A DNA stretch of 12,540 nucleotides. It comes from RYN-433 sp036558265. GTDB lineage: Bacteria; Planctomycetota; Phycisphaerae; Tepidisphaerales; Tepidisphaeraceae. Every line of letters begins with the position of its first letter. Position 1 is the stretch's first letter. Below are positions 1-7,047 of this stretch, piece after piece. Location of the stretch: NCBI GenBank assembly GCA_036558265.1, contig DATBFY010000442.1, positions 1-12,540 on the forward strand. Direction: 5' to 3'. Made by a program: the position numbers and the translations under genes. The notes beneath the pieces are model-generated. The model ran no database searches. It had not been told where the DNA came from and saw only the letters and a list, made by a program, of their open reading frames with translations.

Positions 1-1041
1 GCCCTCGCTCAGGTTCTTCCCGGCCATGCCGATCAGGCGAACTGGCGCAAAGCCCTCGTGCGCCCAGGCGTCGAAGAGGGATCGGGCGGCCTCGTACAGC
101 GTCGTCGTCACGTCGCTCGGCTCGTCCAGCGTGCACTGACGGGTGATGGTCTTGAAATCGCCGTAGCGGATCTTCACCCAGACGCTCTTGGCGCGGAGCC
201 CGGCCTTGCGAAGCCGCCGCCCGACCTGCTCGGCCTGTGCGAACAGCGTCTGTCGCAACTGCTCCCGGTCCGCCAGGTCGGTGCCGAACGTCTCCTCCTG
301 CCCGATCGACTTGGCCTGGCGGTCGGACGTGACCGGGCGGTCGTCCAGGCCGTAGGCGAGATTGCGATAGTGCTCGGCGTCGCTTCCGAACCGCTCGGTC
401 AGCCATTCAACCGACATCTTGCGCAGGTCGCCGATCGTCTTGATGTTCAGGTCCGCGAGTTTCTTCGCGGTCTTGGGGCCGATGCCCCAGATCTTGCCGA
501 TCGGCAGGGGGGTGAGCACGCGATCGACATCCACGGCGCGGATCACGACCAGGCCATCCGGCTTCTCCAGGTCCGACGCGAGCTTGGCGAGGAACTTGTT
601 GGGCGCCACGCCCACCGACGCGGTGATGCCGACCTCGCGCCAGATCGCCTGTTTGATCCGCCGGGCGATCTGCTCGGCCGGACCCAGGGCGCGCACGCTC
701 CCGGTCACGTCCAGGAACGCCTCGTCGATCGAGAGCGGCTGGATGAGCGGCGTGCAGCGCTCGAAGATCGCGAAAACTTGGTCCGACACGTCGCGATAGC
801 GGTGAAAGTGCCCGCCCACGACGATCGCCTGCGGGCAAAGCCGCTTGGCCACTGCCATCGGCTGGGCCGAGTGGCAGCCGAACTTTCGCGCCTCGTACGA
901 GGCCGCGGCCACCACCCCGCGCGGCCCGTTATGACCGACCAGGACCGGCTTGCCCTTGAGCGACGGGTCGTCCAGCACTTCGACGGAGGCGAAGAAGGCG
1001 TCCATGTCCACGTGGAGGATGGCTCGCGGGGGGGAGGGCAT
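1..1041 (-). CDS. dinB: DNA polymerase IV (Y-family), C-terminus cut by window edge
   Basis: This is a Y-family translesion polymerase that copies past damaged template bases in the cytoplasm. The N-terminus reads ILHVDMDAFFASVE, giving the metal-binding Asp at residue 12 and, by alignment with E. coli DinB, the steric-gate Phe at 17. The second catalytic motif SIDEAFLDV supplies Asp106 and Glu107. GVAPNKFLAKLASDLEKP and the helix-hairpin-helix segment PIGKIWGIGPKTAKKL follow, then a little-finger domain up to the edge. The 347 visible codons compare with about 350-415 for the family, so little is missing. ATG 1041 is preferred because the family starts a few residues before HVDMDAFF; an in-frame ATG about 19 codons upstream adds an unconserved stretch. 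No Shine-Dalgarno is visible. The zinc-ribbon membrane gene lies 56 bases upstream on the same strand. The identification is certain; the start is fairly sure. Confidence 0.96.
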   Translation of the reverse strand, partial: MPSPPRAILHVDMDAFFASVEVLDDPSLKGKPVLVGHNGPRGVVAAASYEARKFGCHSAQPMAVAKRLCPQAIVVGGHFHRYRDVSDQVFAIFERCTPLIQPLSIDEAFLDVTGSVRALGPAEQIARRIKQAIWREVGITASVGVAPNKFLAKLASDLEKPDGLVVIRAVDVDRVLTPLPIGKIWGIGPKTAKKLADLNIKTIGDLRKMSVEWLTERFGSDAEHYRNLAYGLDDRPVTSDRQAKSIGQEETFGTDLADREQLRQTLFAQAEQVGRRLRKAGLRAKSVWVKIRYGDFKTITRQCTLDEPSDVTTTLYEAARSLFDAWAHEGFAPVRLIGMAGKNLSEG

Positions 1042-1050
1042 CTCGACGGG

Positions 1051-1059
1051 ATTGTAGCA
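1051..1059 (-). promoter_or_regulatory. Candidate extended -10 element for dinB
   Basis: On the minus strand TGCTACAAT matches an extended -10 (TGnTATAAT) with one mismatch in the hexamer. Nine bases separate it from the dinB ATG, so transcription would start at or within a few bases of the start codon, giving a leaderless or nearly leaderless mRNA. No -35 match is visible at 17 bases. This is based on pattern only. Confidence 0.3.
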
Positions 1060-1097
1060 GTGAAGGGGATCCGGAGTTCCAGTTTCGCAGTTGTGCA

Positions 1098-1742
1098 TCA
1101 AGCGCCTGGAACGCTCGCTTCCGGCACCAGCCCGCATTCGGGACAACGTCCGAGCAACACGCCCGACGGCTCGGGCGTCGCGCGCAGATCGTAGCCGCAT
1201 TGCCGACAGCAACCCGCAAGCGCCAGTTGCCGTAAGCGTCGTCGTCGGCGAACCCGCAGCGCCAGACCGACGAGCGGCCACGCCAACGCGGCTGTCATCA
1301 CCGCCCAGCAACGGACCGACACCCCGCGCAGGACGATCGGAGCGTAGGAATGATCCCACCAATCGCTGCGCCGCCAGCGGAAGGGTCCCCAGAAGGATCG
1401 TCCCTCCATTGTGTACCACTCGTCCAGGCCGGGGATTACCTCCAACCTCCATCGGGTGCCATCGCGTTCCGCCTTTATGCGCGCCCCGAGCCACTGATAC
1501 CCGTTGTAGGTTCGCCAATCCCAGGCAATTCCCATTCGTCCGCGCCCGCATCCGGCCGCAAACCAGGTCTGATCCACACTTCCAGCCGCGCCATCGTGAC
1601 CCCACCATCCCGTCCAGCGGAAGAGCCCGATTCGACCCGGATGCACGTAGCTCCAAACCCACGCGAATGCCGAAGCTAGCGCGATCACAACCAGCATCCC
1701 CTTGATCGCCCATAACACCCGGCGCAAAACTCTCCGCAGCAT
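1098..1742 (-). CDS. Membrane protein with C-terminal zinc ribbon
   Basis: This is a 214-residue protein of unknown function. A basic start is followed by a membrane helix (about residues 12-31), a Trp-rich outward-facing domain (about 32-140), a second helix (about 146-163, AVMTAALAWPLVGLAL) and a strongly basic RVRRRRRLRQ stretch that predicts a cytoplasmic C-terminus. The tail is a treble-cysteine-pair zinc ribbon: C179-x2-C182-GYDLRAT, then C200-PE-C203. This tail is common in planctomycete membrane proteins, where its role is not known. The gene at 5575-6117 has the same plan. The start ATG at 1742 lacks a Shine-Dalgarno with proper spacing but has a GATAAT hexamer 8 bases upstream. It may share a transcript with dinB downstream. 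Protein or nucleic-acid binding by the ribbon is a guess. Confidence 0.82.
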   Translation of the reverse strand: MLRRVLRRVLWAIKGMLVVIALASAFAWVWSYVHPGRIGLFRWTGWWGHDGAAGSVDQTWFAAGCGRGRMGIAWDWRTYNGYQWLGARIKAERDGTRWRLEVIPGLDEWYTMEGRSFWGPFRWRRSDWWDHSYAPIVLRGVSVRCWAVMTAALAWPLVGLALRVRRRRRLRQLALAGCCRQCGYDLRATPEPSGVLLGRCPECGLVPEASVPGA

Positions 1743-1750
1743 TCCCCAAG

Positions 1751-1756
1751 ATTATC
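1751..1756 (-). promoter_or_regulatory. Candidate -10 hexamer for the zinc-ribbon membrane gene
   Basis: GATAAT on the minus strand lies 8 bases before the start ATG at 1742, a spacing that would give a leaderless transcript. It sits in the 70-base divergent spacer shared with rsmH. No -35 element is evident. Confidence 0.25.
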
Positions 1757-1812
1757 ATGTCCCGCAGGCTGAGCGGTAGCGAGGGAGCGCCGTCGGTTGT
1801 CCGTTCAGACCC

Positions 1813-2745
1813 GTGCTGCCAGAATGCGGCCACGTGCCCCGCGAAACCCGCCACATCCCCGTCCTCCTCAACCAGGTCCTCGCCGCCCTCGACCCCCAAT
1901 CCGGCCAGGTCTTCGCTGACTGCACCCTGGGCCTGGGGGGTCACGCCGCCGCAATCCTCGAGCGCATCGCGCCCGCCGGCCGCCTGATCGGCATCGACTT
2001 TGACCCCGCCAACATCGAAATCGCCCGCCAGAAGCTGGAGGCTATCAATAACCCCGGCTCCTTCGACCTCTTCCACAACAACTTCGCGGCCCTGCCCACC
2101 GTGCTCGCCCAGGCCGGTGTGGAGAAGGTGGACGGCGTGCTCGCGGACCTGGGCGTTGCCAGCCCGCAGATTGACGACCCCGCTCGAGGCTTCTCCTACC
2201 GCCAGCCCGGCCCCTTGGACATGCGCATGGACCCCACCCGCGGGCGCCCGGCGTCCGGGCTGGTCAACACGATGCCCGAGCGCGAGCTCGCCGCCGCGCT
2301 GCTCGAGTTGGGCGACGAGACCGACGCCCCGCAGATCGCCCGCCTCATCGTCGAGCGCCGTAAACGCCAGCCGATCACCACCACGCAGGACCTGATGGCC
2401 CTGGTTTGCGAGGCGCGCCATTTCACGATCGAGCGCGGCGCCGGTGCCAAGCTCCACCCCGCCGCCCGAACGTTCCAGGCCCTGCGCATCCTCGTCAACC
2501 GCGAGATGGCCAACCTCGATCGACTCCTGGCGGTGCTGCCGGATGTGCTCAAGCCCGGCGGCGTCGCCGCGATCATCAGTTTCCACAGCGGCGAGGACCG
2601 ACGCGTCAAGGAAGCCTTCCGCGACGGCTTCCGCGGCGGCATCTACTCGGCCATCAGTCGCGAGCCGATCATTGCCACCGAGCAGGAAGAGCGCGAGAAT
2701 CCCCGCTCGCGCTCCGCCAAGCTGCGCTGGGCGCGGCGAGCGTAA
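1813..2745 (+). CDS. rsmH: 16S rRNA (cytosine-1402-N4)-methyltransferase RsmH
   Basis: RsmH uses S-adenosylmethionine to methylate N4 of C1402 in 16S rRNA at the ribosomal P site. Diagnostic segments run in family order: HIPVLLNQVL near the N-terminus, the SAM-binding motif DCTLGLGGHA (residues 36-45), GIDFDP, DGVLADLGVASPQIDDPARGF, the LDMRMDP motif, RTFQALRILVN, ISFHSGEDRRVK (255-266) and the C-terminal NPRSRSAKLR. The common form of the last-but-one motif is SFHSLEDR, so Gly260 is a small deviation. Length 310 is normal. The start is GTG 1813; GTG 1834 is an equally possible in-frame start seven codons in, and neither has a clear Shine-Dalgarno. Unlike in many bacteria, no mraZ, ftsL or mur genes are adjacent. 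An SDR gene follows after 35 bases. Confidence 0.96.
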   Translation: MLPECGHVPRETRHIPVLLNQVLAALDPQSGQVFADCTLGLGGHAAAILERIAPAGRLIGIDFDPANIEIARQKLEAINNPGSFDLFHNNFAALPTVLAQAGVEKVDGVLADLGVASPQIDDPARGFSYRQPGPLDMRMDPTRGRPASGLVNTMPERELAAALLELGDETDAPQIARLIVERRKRQPITTTQDLMALVCEARHFTIERGAGAKLHPAARTFQALRILVNREMANLDRLLAVLPDVLKPGGVAAIISFHSGEDRRVKEAFRDGFRGGIYSAISREPIIATEQEERENPRSRSAKLRWARRA

Positions 2746-2763
2746 CCAGCCATTGCCACCCCT

Positions 2764-2770
2764 AAAAAGG
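2764..2770 (+). promoter_or_regulatory. Shine-Dalgarno of the SDR gene
   Basis: An AAAAAGGAG run ends about ten bases before ATG 2781. It is the strongest ribosome binding site in the window and fixes that start. Confidence 0.75.
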
Positions 2771-2780
2771 AGCACCCATA

Positions 2781-3533
2781 ATGAACCTCGAACGCAAGAT
2801 CGCCTTGATCACCGGCGGCACCAAGGGCATTGGCGCGGCCACGGCCGTCGAACTCGCCCGCCACGGCGCCGACGTCTCGATCGTGGCCCGCAACATCGAC
2901 GATGACGAGGCCAAACGCACGAAGCGCGCCGTCGAATCCCTCGGCCGCAAGTGCCTGATGTTCGCCGCCGACATGGCCAAGTCCGCCGACGCCACCGCCT
3001 GCGTCGAGCGGACCGCGAAAGAGCTCGGCCCCGTGGACGTGCTGGTCCACTCCGCCGGCGGCCCGGTGCCCGGCGGCCTGTTCGAGGTCTCCCCAGAGGC
3101 CTGGTACACCGCTTTTGAGGTCCACGTCCACGCGATCTTCCACCTCTGCCGCGCCGCCGTCCCCATGATGCGGCGCGACCGCGAGGGCGCGATCGTGCTG
3201 GTCTCCTCGTCCGCCGGCAAACGCGCCCTGCGCACGAACCTGGCCTACCAGGCCGTCAAGGGCGCGATCCCGCACATCACGCGTGCCCTGGCGTTCGAGC
3301 TCGCCGACGACAACATCCGCGTCAACTGCGTCGCGCCGGGCGTCATCCGCACGGCCTTCCACGATTCGATGCCCGAGAGCGTGAAAACCAACAACCTGCA
3401 GAACCGCATCCCGCTCCACCGCGAGGGCACCAGCGAGCAGGTCGCCTCCCTGGTCCGGGAGATGGTCGAGAACGACTACATCACCGGCGAGACGTTCTCG
3501 ATCGATGGGGGGCTCACGATGCGGATTTGTTGA
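2781..3533 (+). CDS. SDR-family NAD(P)-dependent oxidoreductase
   Basis: This is a 250-residue classical short-chain dehydrogenase/reductase, expected in the cytoplasm. The Rossmann motif TGGTKGIG lies at residues 11-18. Arg37 at the end of the second strand (VARN) suggests a preference for NADP(H). The catalytic Ser143, Tyr156 and Lys160 are present in VSSSAGKRALRTNLAYQAVKG. The usual NNAG motif reads HSAG (90-93), and the Asn of the N-S-Y-K tetrad appears to be His115 (FEVHVHA), which is atypical. The PG motif (VNCVAPGVIRT) and the C-terminal ITGETFSIDGG are standard. It resembles FabG-type 3-oxoacyl-ACP reductases, but the substrate cannot be read from sequence. It could share a transcript with rsmH 35 bases upstream. 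Confidence 0.93.
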   Translation: MNLERKIALITGGTKGIGAATAVELARHGADVSIVARNIDDDEAKRTKRAVESLGRKCLMFAADMAKSADATACVERTAKELGPVDVLVHSAGGPVPGGLFEVSPEAWYTAFEVHVHAIFHLCRAAVPMMRRDREGAIVLVSSSAGKRALRTNLAYQAVKGAIPHITRALAFELADDNIRVNCVAPGVIRTAFHDSMPESVKTNNLQNRIPLHREGTSEQVASLVREMVENDYITGETFSIDGGLTMRIC

Positions 3534-3540
3534 GGAGTCA

Positions 3541-3568
3541 GTTGTCGGTTGTCGGTTGTTGGTTGTTG
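3541..3568 (+). repeat. Heptamer tandem repeat
   Basis: Four consecutive heptamers, two GTTGTCG then two GTTGTTG, lie just after the SDR stop codon and before the dispersed inverted-repeat element. The composition differs sharply from the surrounding coding sequence. It lies inside the spuriously extended upstream part of the next reading frame and is not coding. Confidence 0.7.
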
Positions 3569-3604
3569 GTTTGCTCTGTCGGCTGCTCGTCGTTCCCGGG
3601 CGAG

Positions 3605-3711
3605 GTCATCCTGAGCGAAGCGAAGGATCCAGCGAGAACTGGCGAATCGGCCCGGTTTTCCCTCGGCGCAAGATCCTTCGGTCGTTGAAACTCCCTCATT
3701 ATCAGGATGAC
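3605..3711. repeat. Dispersed inverted-repeat element, copy 1
   Basis: This 107-base element is bounded by GTCATCCTGA and its inverse TCAGGATGAC. A second copy lies at 12262-12358. The left arm (GTCATCCTGAG...CGAAGGATC, 25 bases) is identical in both copies. The right arm shares GCAAGATCCTTCGGTCG, CTCCCTCA and AGGATGAC, while the centre differs. The outer arms can fold into a long imperfect hairpin. No transposase is encoded, so this is a REP- or MITE-like non-autonomous repeat. I recognise this arm as one that recurs between genes in many environmental bacterial genomes; that is recollection and was not searched here. Confidence 0.85.
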
Positions 3712-3780
3712 ACGTTCGCCGCCCATTTTCAGCAGATCACCGTTAGCCCCCATCGGGCGCCAACCGTCTGCATTATTGCG

Positions 3781-3816
3781 GCGCGCTTTGACAGCGCGCG
3801 CGATCCGCGTTCTGAT
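3781..3816 (+). promoter_or_regulatory. Candidate promoter with hairpin, phosphodiesterase gene
   Basis: A perfect TTGACA (3788-3793) is followed after 17 bases by TCTGAT (3811-3816, four of six matches to TATAAT). The TTGACA sits in the loop of a perfect 7-base inverted repeat, GCGCGCT/AGCGCGC (3781-3787 and 3793-3799). Initiation would fall near 3823, exactly at the first of the two possible ATG codons. Spacing and the -35 are good, the -10 is poor. Confidence 0.4.
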
Positions 3817-3828
3817 CAAGGAATGATT

Positions 3829-5421
3829 ATGGGATTCAATCGGGCGGCCTGCGTCCTACTTGCCAGTCTCTTCCTCATGTCGCCCCCGGCCCTTGCCGCC
3901 GGAAAGGCCAAGCACGTCGTCATCGTCGTCATGGACGGCCTGCGGCGGGATTCGGTCACCGCCGAGGACATGCCCAACCTCTCGAAGCTGGCGACGCAGG
4001 GCGCGTTCTTCGCCGCCCACCACCCCGTCTACCTCTCCACCACCGAGGTCAACGGCACGGCCCTGGCGACCGGCACGCGCCCGGCGCACAGCGGCATCGT
4101 CGGCAACCGCGAGTATCGCCCCGACGTCGAGCTGCTCCAGCCCGTCGATACCCAGAGCGAGTGGGCCGCCTGGAAGGGCGACCAGGCGAGCGGCGGCAAG
4201 TGGCTCCGCGTCGAAACCCTCCCCCAGATCGTCCGCGCCGCCGGAGGCAAGACCGTTGTCGCCGGCACCAAGTCCGTCGCCATGCTCTGGGACCGAAGCT
4301 GGGAAAACCGCACGCCCGACCAGCCCACGCTCTACGGCGGCGACACGATCCCCGCCGCGGTCAAGGATTCGCTGGTCAAGAGCTTCGGCCCCATCCCCCC
4401 GATGAACGACAACCGCTACTTCGCCAACGTCGCCCAGGACCACTGGACGACCAGGGCGCTGACCGACAACCTCTGGGCCGCCGGCCTGCCCACCCTCTCG
4501 GTCCTCTGGCTCTCCGAGCCCGACTTCGGCCAGCACGGCGCCGGGCCGGGCAGCCGCGTCGCCCGCGCCGGACTCAAGAGCAGCGACGATTGCCTGGGCA
4601 AGCTGCTCGCCGCCCTCGACCAGGCCAGGCTGCGCGACCAGACCGACGTCCTGGTCGTCTCCGATCACGGCTTCTCCACCGTCGCCGCCGGCATCGACGT
4701 CTTCGACGACCTGGGGTCCCACGGCTTCGACGTCGGCGGCCTGTTCCTCGAGAAACCCGACAAAGGCTCGATCATGCTGGTCGGCCTGGGCGGCAGCGTC
4801 GCCTTCTACGTGATTGACCACGACGCGCAGCTTAAGGCCAAGCTCGTCAAGCACCTCCAGGAGGCGCCCTACGCCGGCGTGATCTTCGCCCGACCCGACG
4901 GCGACCAGGCGCTTCCCGGCACCTTCCCCCTTGCCGCCGCCAGCCTCGATTCTCCCGACGCGCCGGACGTGGTCATGTCCTTCCTCTGGAGCGCCGAGAA
5001 ACCCAACCGCGAGGGCGCGATGCCCGGCGCGCTCTTGATCGAGGGCAAGGGCTACAAGCCCGGCCAGGGCATGCACGGCAGCCTGAGCCGCTTCGACATG
5101 CTCAACACCCTGATCGCCGCCGGCCCCGACTTCAAGGCCGGCTTCCGCGACCAGACCCCCAGCGCCAACAGCGACGTCGCCCCCACGGTCCTGAACATCC
5201 TGGGCATCGAGCAACCCAGGGAAGGCATGGACGGCCGCGTCCTCGAAGAGTCCTTCGTCAACGGCCCCCAGACCGCCCCCAAGGTCGAAACGACGGTGCT
5301 CAAGGCCGAACAAAAGCTCGAGAAGAAAACCTGGCGTCAATACCTCAAGGTCTCCACCGTCAACGGCAAACAGCGCTACTACGACGAAGGCAACGCCGGC
5401 GACGGGCCCCAGGGCCACTAG
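3829..5421 (+). CDS. Secreted NPP-type phosphodiesterase, alkaline phosphatase superfamily
   Basis: This is a 530-residue hydrolase of the type I phosphodiesterase/nucleotide pyrophosphatase family, expected to cleave phosphoester or diester bonds outside the cytoplasm with two zinc ions. Residues 1-24 form a signal peptide (hydrophobic core ACVLLASLFLM, cleavage near ALA-A). Ligands line up with the NPP plan: Asp36 (VVMDG), nucleophile Thr72 (STTEVNG) with the partner Asn93 (SGIVGN) 21 residues on, Asp232 and His236 (SEPDFGQH), Asp279-His280 (VSDHG) and His416 (GMHGS). AAGGA at 3818-3822 is well spaced for ATG 3829; ATG 3823 is in frame and would suit a leaderless message. The much longer open frame reaching back to 3505 crosses a repeat and is not real. 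A lipase or phosphonate activity in the same superfamily cannot be excluded. Confidence 0.93.
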   Translation: MGFNRAACVLLASLFLMSPPALAAGKAKHVVIVVMDGLRRDSVTAEDMPNLSKLATQGAFFAAHHPVYLSTTEVNGTALATGTRPAHSGIVGNREYRPDVELLQPVDTQSEWAAWKGDQASGGKWLRVETLPQIVRAAGGKTVVAGTKSVAMLWDRSWENRTPDQPTLYGGDTIPAAVKDSLVKSFGPIPPMNDNRYFANVAQDHWTTRALTDNLWAAGLPTLSVLWLSEPDFGQHGAGPGSRVARAGLKSSDDCLGKLLAALDQARLRDQTDVLVVSDHGFSTVAAGIDVFDDLGSHGFDVGGLFLEKPDKGSIMLVGLGGSVAFYVIDHDAQLKAKLVKHLQEAPYAGVIFARPDGDQALPGTFPLAAASLDSPDAPDVVMSFLWSAEKPNREGAMPGALLIEGKGYKPGQGMHGSLSRFDMLNTLIAAGPDFKAGFRDQTPSANSDVAPTVLNILGIEQPREGMDGRVLEESFVNGPQTAPKVETTVLKAEQKLEKKTWRQYLKVSTVNGKQRYYDEGNAGDGPQGH

Positions 5422-5500
5422 AATTGGGCCCCATCCTCCGGTTGCCATGCCCTCGCCCGCGCGGGTAGTCCGTCGTGCCATTCATGTGCGCACACGCGGG

Positions 5501-5518
5501 CCGCGGCCGCGGTAGACT
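5501..5518 (+). promoter_or_regulatory. GC palindrome next to a -10-like hexamer
   Basis: The perfect 12-base palindrome CCGCGGCCGCGG (5501-5512) abuts TAGACT (5513-5518), a -10-like hexamer upstream of the second zinc-ribbon membrane gene. It could be an operator or the stem of a small hairpin. In GC-rich DNA such palindromes also arise by chance. Confidence 0.2.
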
Positions 5519-5574
5519 TTACTTGCAGTCGAGCGTCGCGCGTGCGTCCCCGCGCCCGCCCATGGGCTTACGTC

Positions 5575-6117
5575 ATGCGTCGGACAAGACTTCTCATGCC
5601 CGGGATCGGCTGCGTCGTCGCGCTGGCGGGTTGCGCCGTCGTCGCCGTGCAGTGGGCCGGGATCCTGCCGCCCCTGGGCGTGAGCTGGGGTGACGGGAAC
5701 CGCCCCGGAGGCGCCGGGTATTCCCTCGGGCTGCTCGATGGATCACTTATCTTTGAAACGCTGCACGACGTGAAACCCTGGGCGGCCGGCACCGGCGGGA
5801 GCGCCATCAAGTTCGACGGTCAATCGACCGGCTTCGCGGGCTTCAATTATCGCCGATACGATATCCGCCTGGCGTCGCCCGACGGCAAGCGCCTGCCCGG
5901 CACGTACGGCACGCAGACGAGGTTCTGGATCGCACCGGGATGGATACTCCTGTTTTGGCTGGCCGCCGCCGGGCTCTGCCGAAAGCTCTGGGTGAATCAG
6001 CGAAGGCGTGAGCGGGAGGCGAACCAACGGTGTCTCAATTGTGGATACGACCTGCGGGCCACGCCCGACCGGTGTCCGGAATGTGGTCTGGTTCGGGCAC
6101 GGCCGCCTGCCGCATAA
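5575..6117 (+). CDS. Membrane protein with C-terminal zinc ribbon (second copy of the type)
   Basis: This 180-residue protein has the same plan as the minus-strand gene at 1098-1742. An N-terminal basic patch and membrane helix (about residues 8-33) lead to an outward-facing domain of about 80 residues. A second helix (WIAPGWILLFWLAAAGL) is followed by a basic stretch and a zinc ribbon, C153-x2-C156-GYDLRATPDR-C167-PE-C170. The outward domains of the two proteins are not obviously alike, so the shared parts are topology and ribbon. The start ATG 5575 places two Arg directly before the helix. GTG 5542 is in frame and would add eleven residues. No Shine-Dalgarno is clear for either. Function is unknown. 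It converges with the CPBP-like gene, 28 bases away. Confidence 0.8.
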   Translation: MRRTRLLMPGIGCVVALAGCAVVAVQWAGILPPLGVSWGDGNRPGGAGYSLGLLDGSLIFETLHDVKPWAAGTGGSAIKFDGQSTGFAGFNYRRYDIRLASPDGKRLPGTYGTQTRFWIAPGWILLFWLAAAGLCRKLWVNQRRREREANQRCLNCGYDLRATPDRCPECGLVRARPPAA

Positions 6118-6145
6118 GCATCCGCGCGGTCCTGATAATGCGCAT

Positions 6146-6916
6146 TCATCCCGTCAACCGCGGAAGCAGCACGCCGATCAGCACCCCCGCGCCATCCAGC
6201 GCCGCGTGTGCGATCGCCAGCGGCAGCAACCGCCGAAACCGCAGGTACAATAGCGTCACGAAGACTGTGTTCGGCACCGGCGACAACAGTCGAAACACCA
6301 TGTACCGCGCATCGAACGTCAGCGGCATGAACGCGTGCTGCATCGACCACACGAACGCCACAATCGCGACCGCCAGGCTCGTGCTTCGGCAAAGGACCTG
6401 CAAGCGGGCCGCCAGATAGCCGTTATAGGTCATCTGCTCGGTCAGGCCCCAGACGAACGGGAACACCACCACGCCGTAGAGCGCGGCCGGCAACGGCAAG
6501 GGGCCGTAGAGGTACGGCGGCGTCAGCGTCCCGTACAAAAGCCACCCCGCCGAATAGATGCCACCAAGGATGCACGCCAGGCACGCCGGCACCAGCGCCA
6601 ACCCCAGCAGCACGTCGCGCAGGAAGCGCTTCCGCTCGAAACCAACCAGCTCGAACAGCCCAATCCCCTCGCGCCGCGCCAGACGCCACAGCAATGCCAG
6701 GCACCCCGCGTCGATCAACGTCCCGTACACCGGCAGCCACGGCTCGCTGTCCCGCCACGGCGTCGGCGACGAGCGCAGCGCGAACATGCCCGCGACCAGC
6801 GCCTGCGCCGCGACGGCACAACCCGCCCGGGCAAACAGCATCAGCGCCGGCCCGCGCCACGTCAGCGCCCCGGCCTCCACCCGCCCAAGCAGGGCCTCGC
6901 GAGAATTCGGATCCAT
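6146..6916 (-). CDS. CPBP-like intramembrane protease-family protein, altered motif 1
   Basis: This is a 256-residue polytopic membrane protein with about six to eight hydrophobic segments. The C-terminal half fits the CPBP (CAAX protease/bacteriocin-processing, Abi) fold: motif 1 at E160-QMTYNGYL in place of the usual EExxxRGYL, motif 2 at W190-x3-H194, and motif 3 at H237-x3-D241 (AIAHAALDG). The two conserved His and the first Glu remain, but the second Glu is Gln161 and the Arg is Asn165, so activity is uncertain. ATG 6916 (MDPNSRE) is chosen because the open frame upstream has no membrane or conserved character and crosses into the 3' end of the next gene. TACGAT lies seven bases before the ATG and there is no Shine-Dalgarno. 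It may be transcribed with the two genes upstream (7048-7685). Confidence 0.8.
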   Translation of the reverse strand: MDPNSREALLGRVEAGALTWRGPALMLFARAGCAVAAQALVAGMFALRSSPTPWRDSEPWLPVYGTLIDAGCLALLWRLARREGIGLFELVGFERKRFLRDVLLGLALVPACLACILGGIYSAGWLLYGTLTPPYLYGPLPLPAALYGVVVFPFVWGLTEQMTYNGYLAARLQVLCRSTSLAVAIVAFVWSMQHAFMPLTFDARYMVFRLLSPVPNTVFVTLLYLRFRRLLPLAIAHAALDGAGVLIGVLLPRLTG

Positions 6917-6923
6917 CGCGAGA

Positions 6924-6929
6924 ATCGTA
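6924..6929 (-). promoter_or_regulatory. Candidate -10 hexamer for the CPBP-like gene
   Basis: TACGAT on the minus strand fits TAnnnT and lies seven bases before ATG 6916, a spacing typical of leaderless genes. No -35 match is seen. Confidence 0.25.
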
Positions 6930-7047
6930 GCGCCTTTGGAAGATGCCGCACACGTGAGTTTCGCCGGACTTGCCCGCGCACGGACACGCCCGTGACGCAC
7001 GATCCGTCCCGCAAAGGCTCGGCGACGATGATCCGCGCTCGGCCGTC

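Noticed and set aside
58..1194. 378-codon plus-strand frame opposite dinB
   Set aside because: Antisense shadow; the minus strand encodes all DinB motifs.
3538..3819. Minus-strand frame of 93 codons
   Set aside because: It is the reverse translation of the same repeats (SFASLRMT type), a common artefact where this element occurs.
3505..3828. Open frame extending the phosphodiesterase N-terminus by 108 codons
   Set aside because: It overlaps the SDR gene end and reads through the heptamer run and the inverted-repeat element, giving repeat-derived peptide (HPERSEGS). The signal peptide starts at 3823 or 3829.
3856..5481. 541-codon minus-strand frame opposite the phosphodiesterase
   Set aside because: GC-rich antisense shadow with Gly/Val/Asp-rich composition and no motif; the plus frame has complete catalytic residues.
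6118..6145. Terminator between the converging genes
   Set aside because: Only ATGCGCAT-type short self-complementarity, with no stable stem and no T run.
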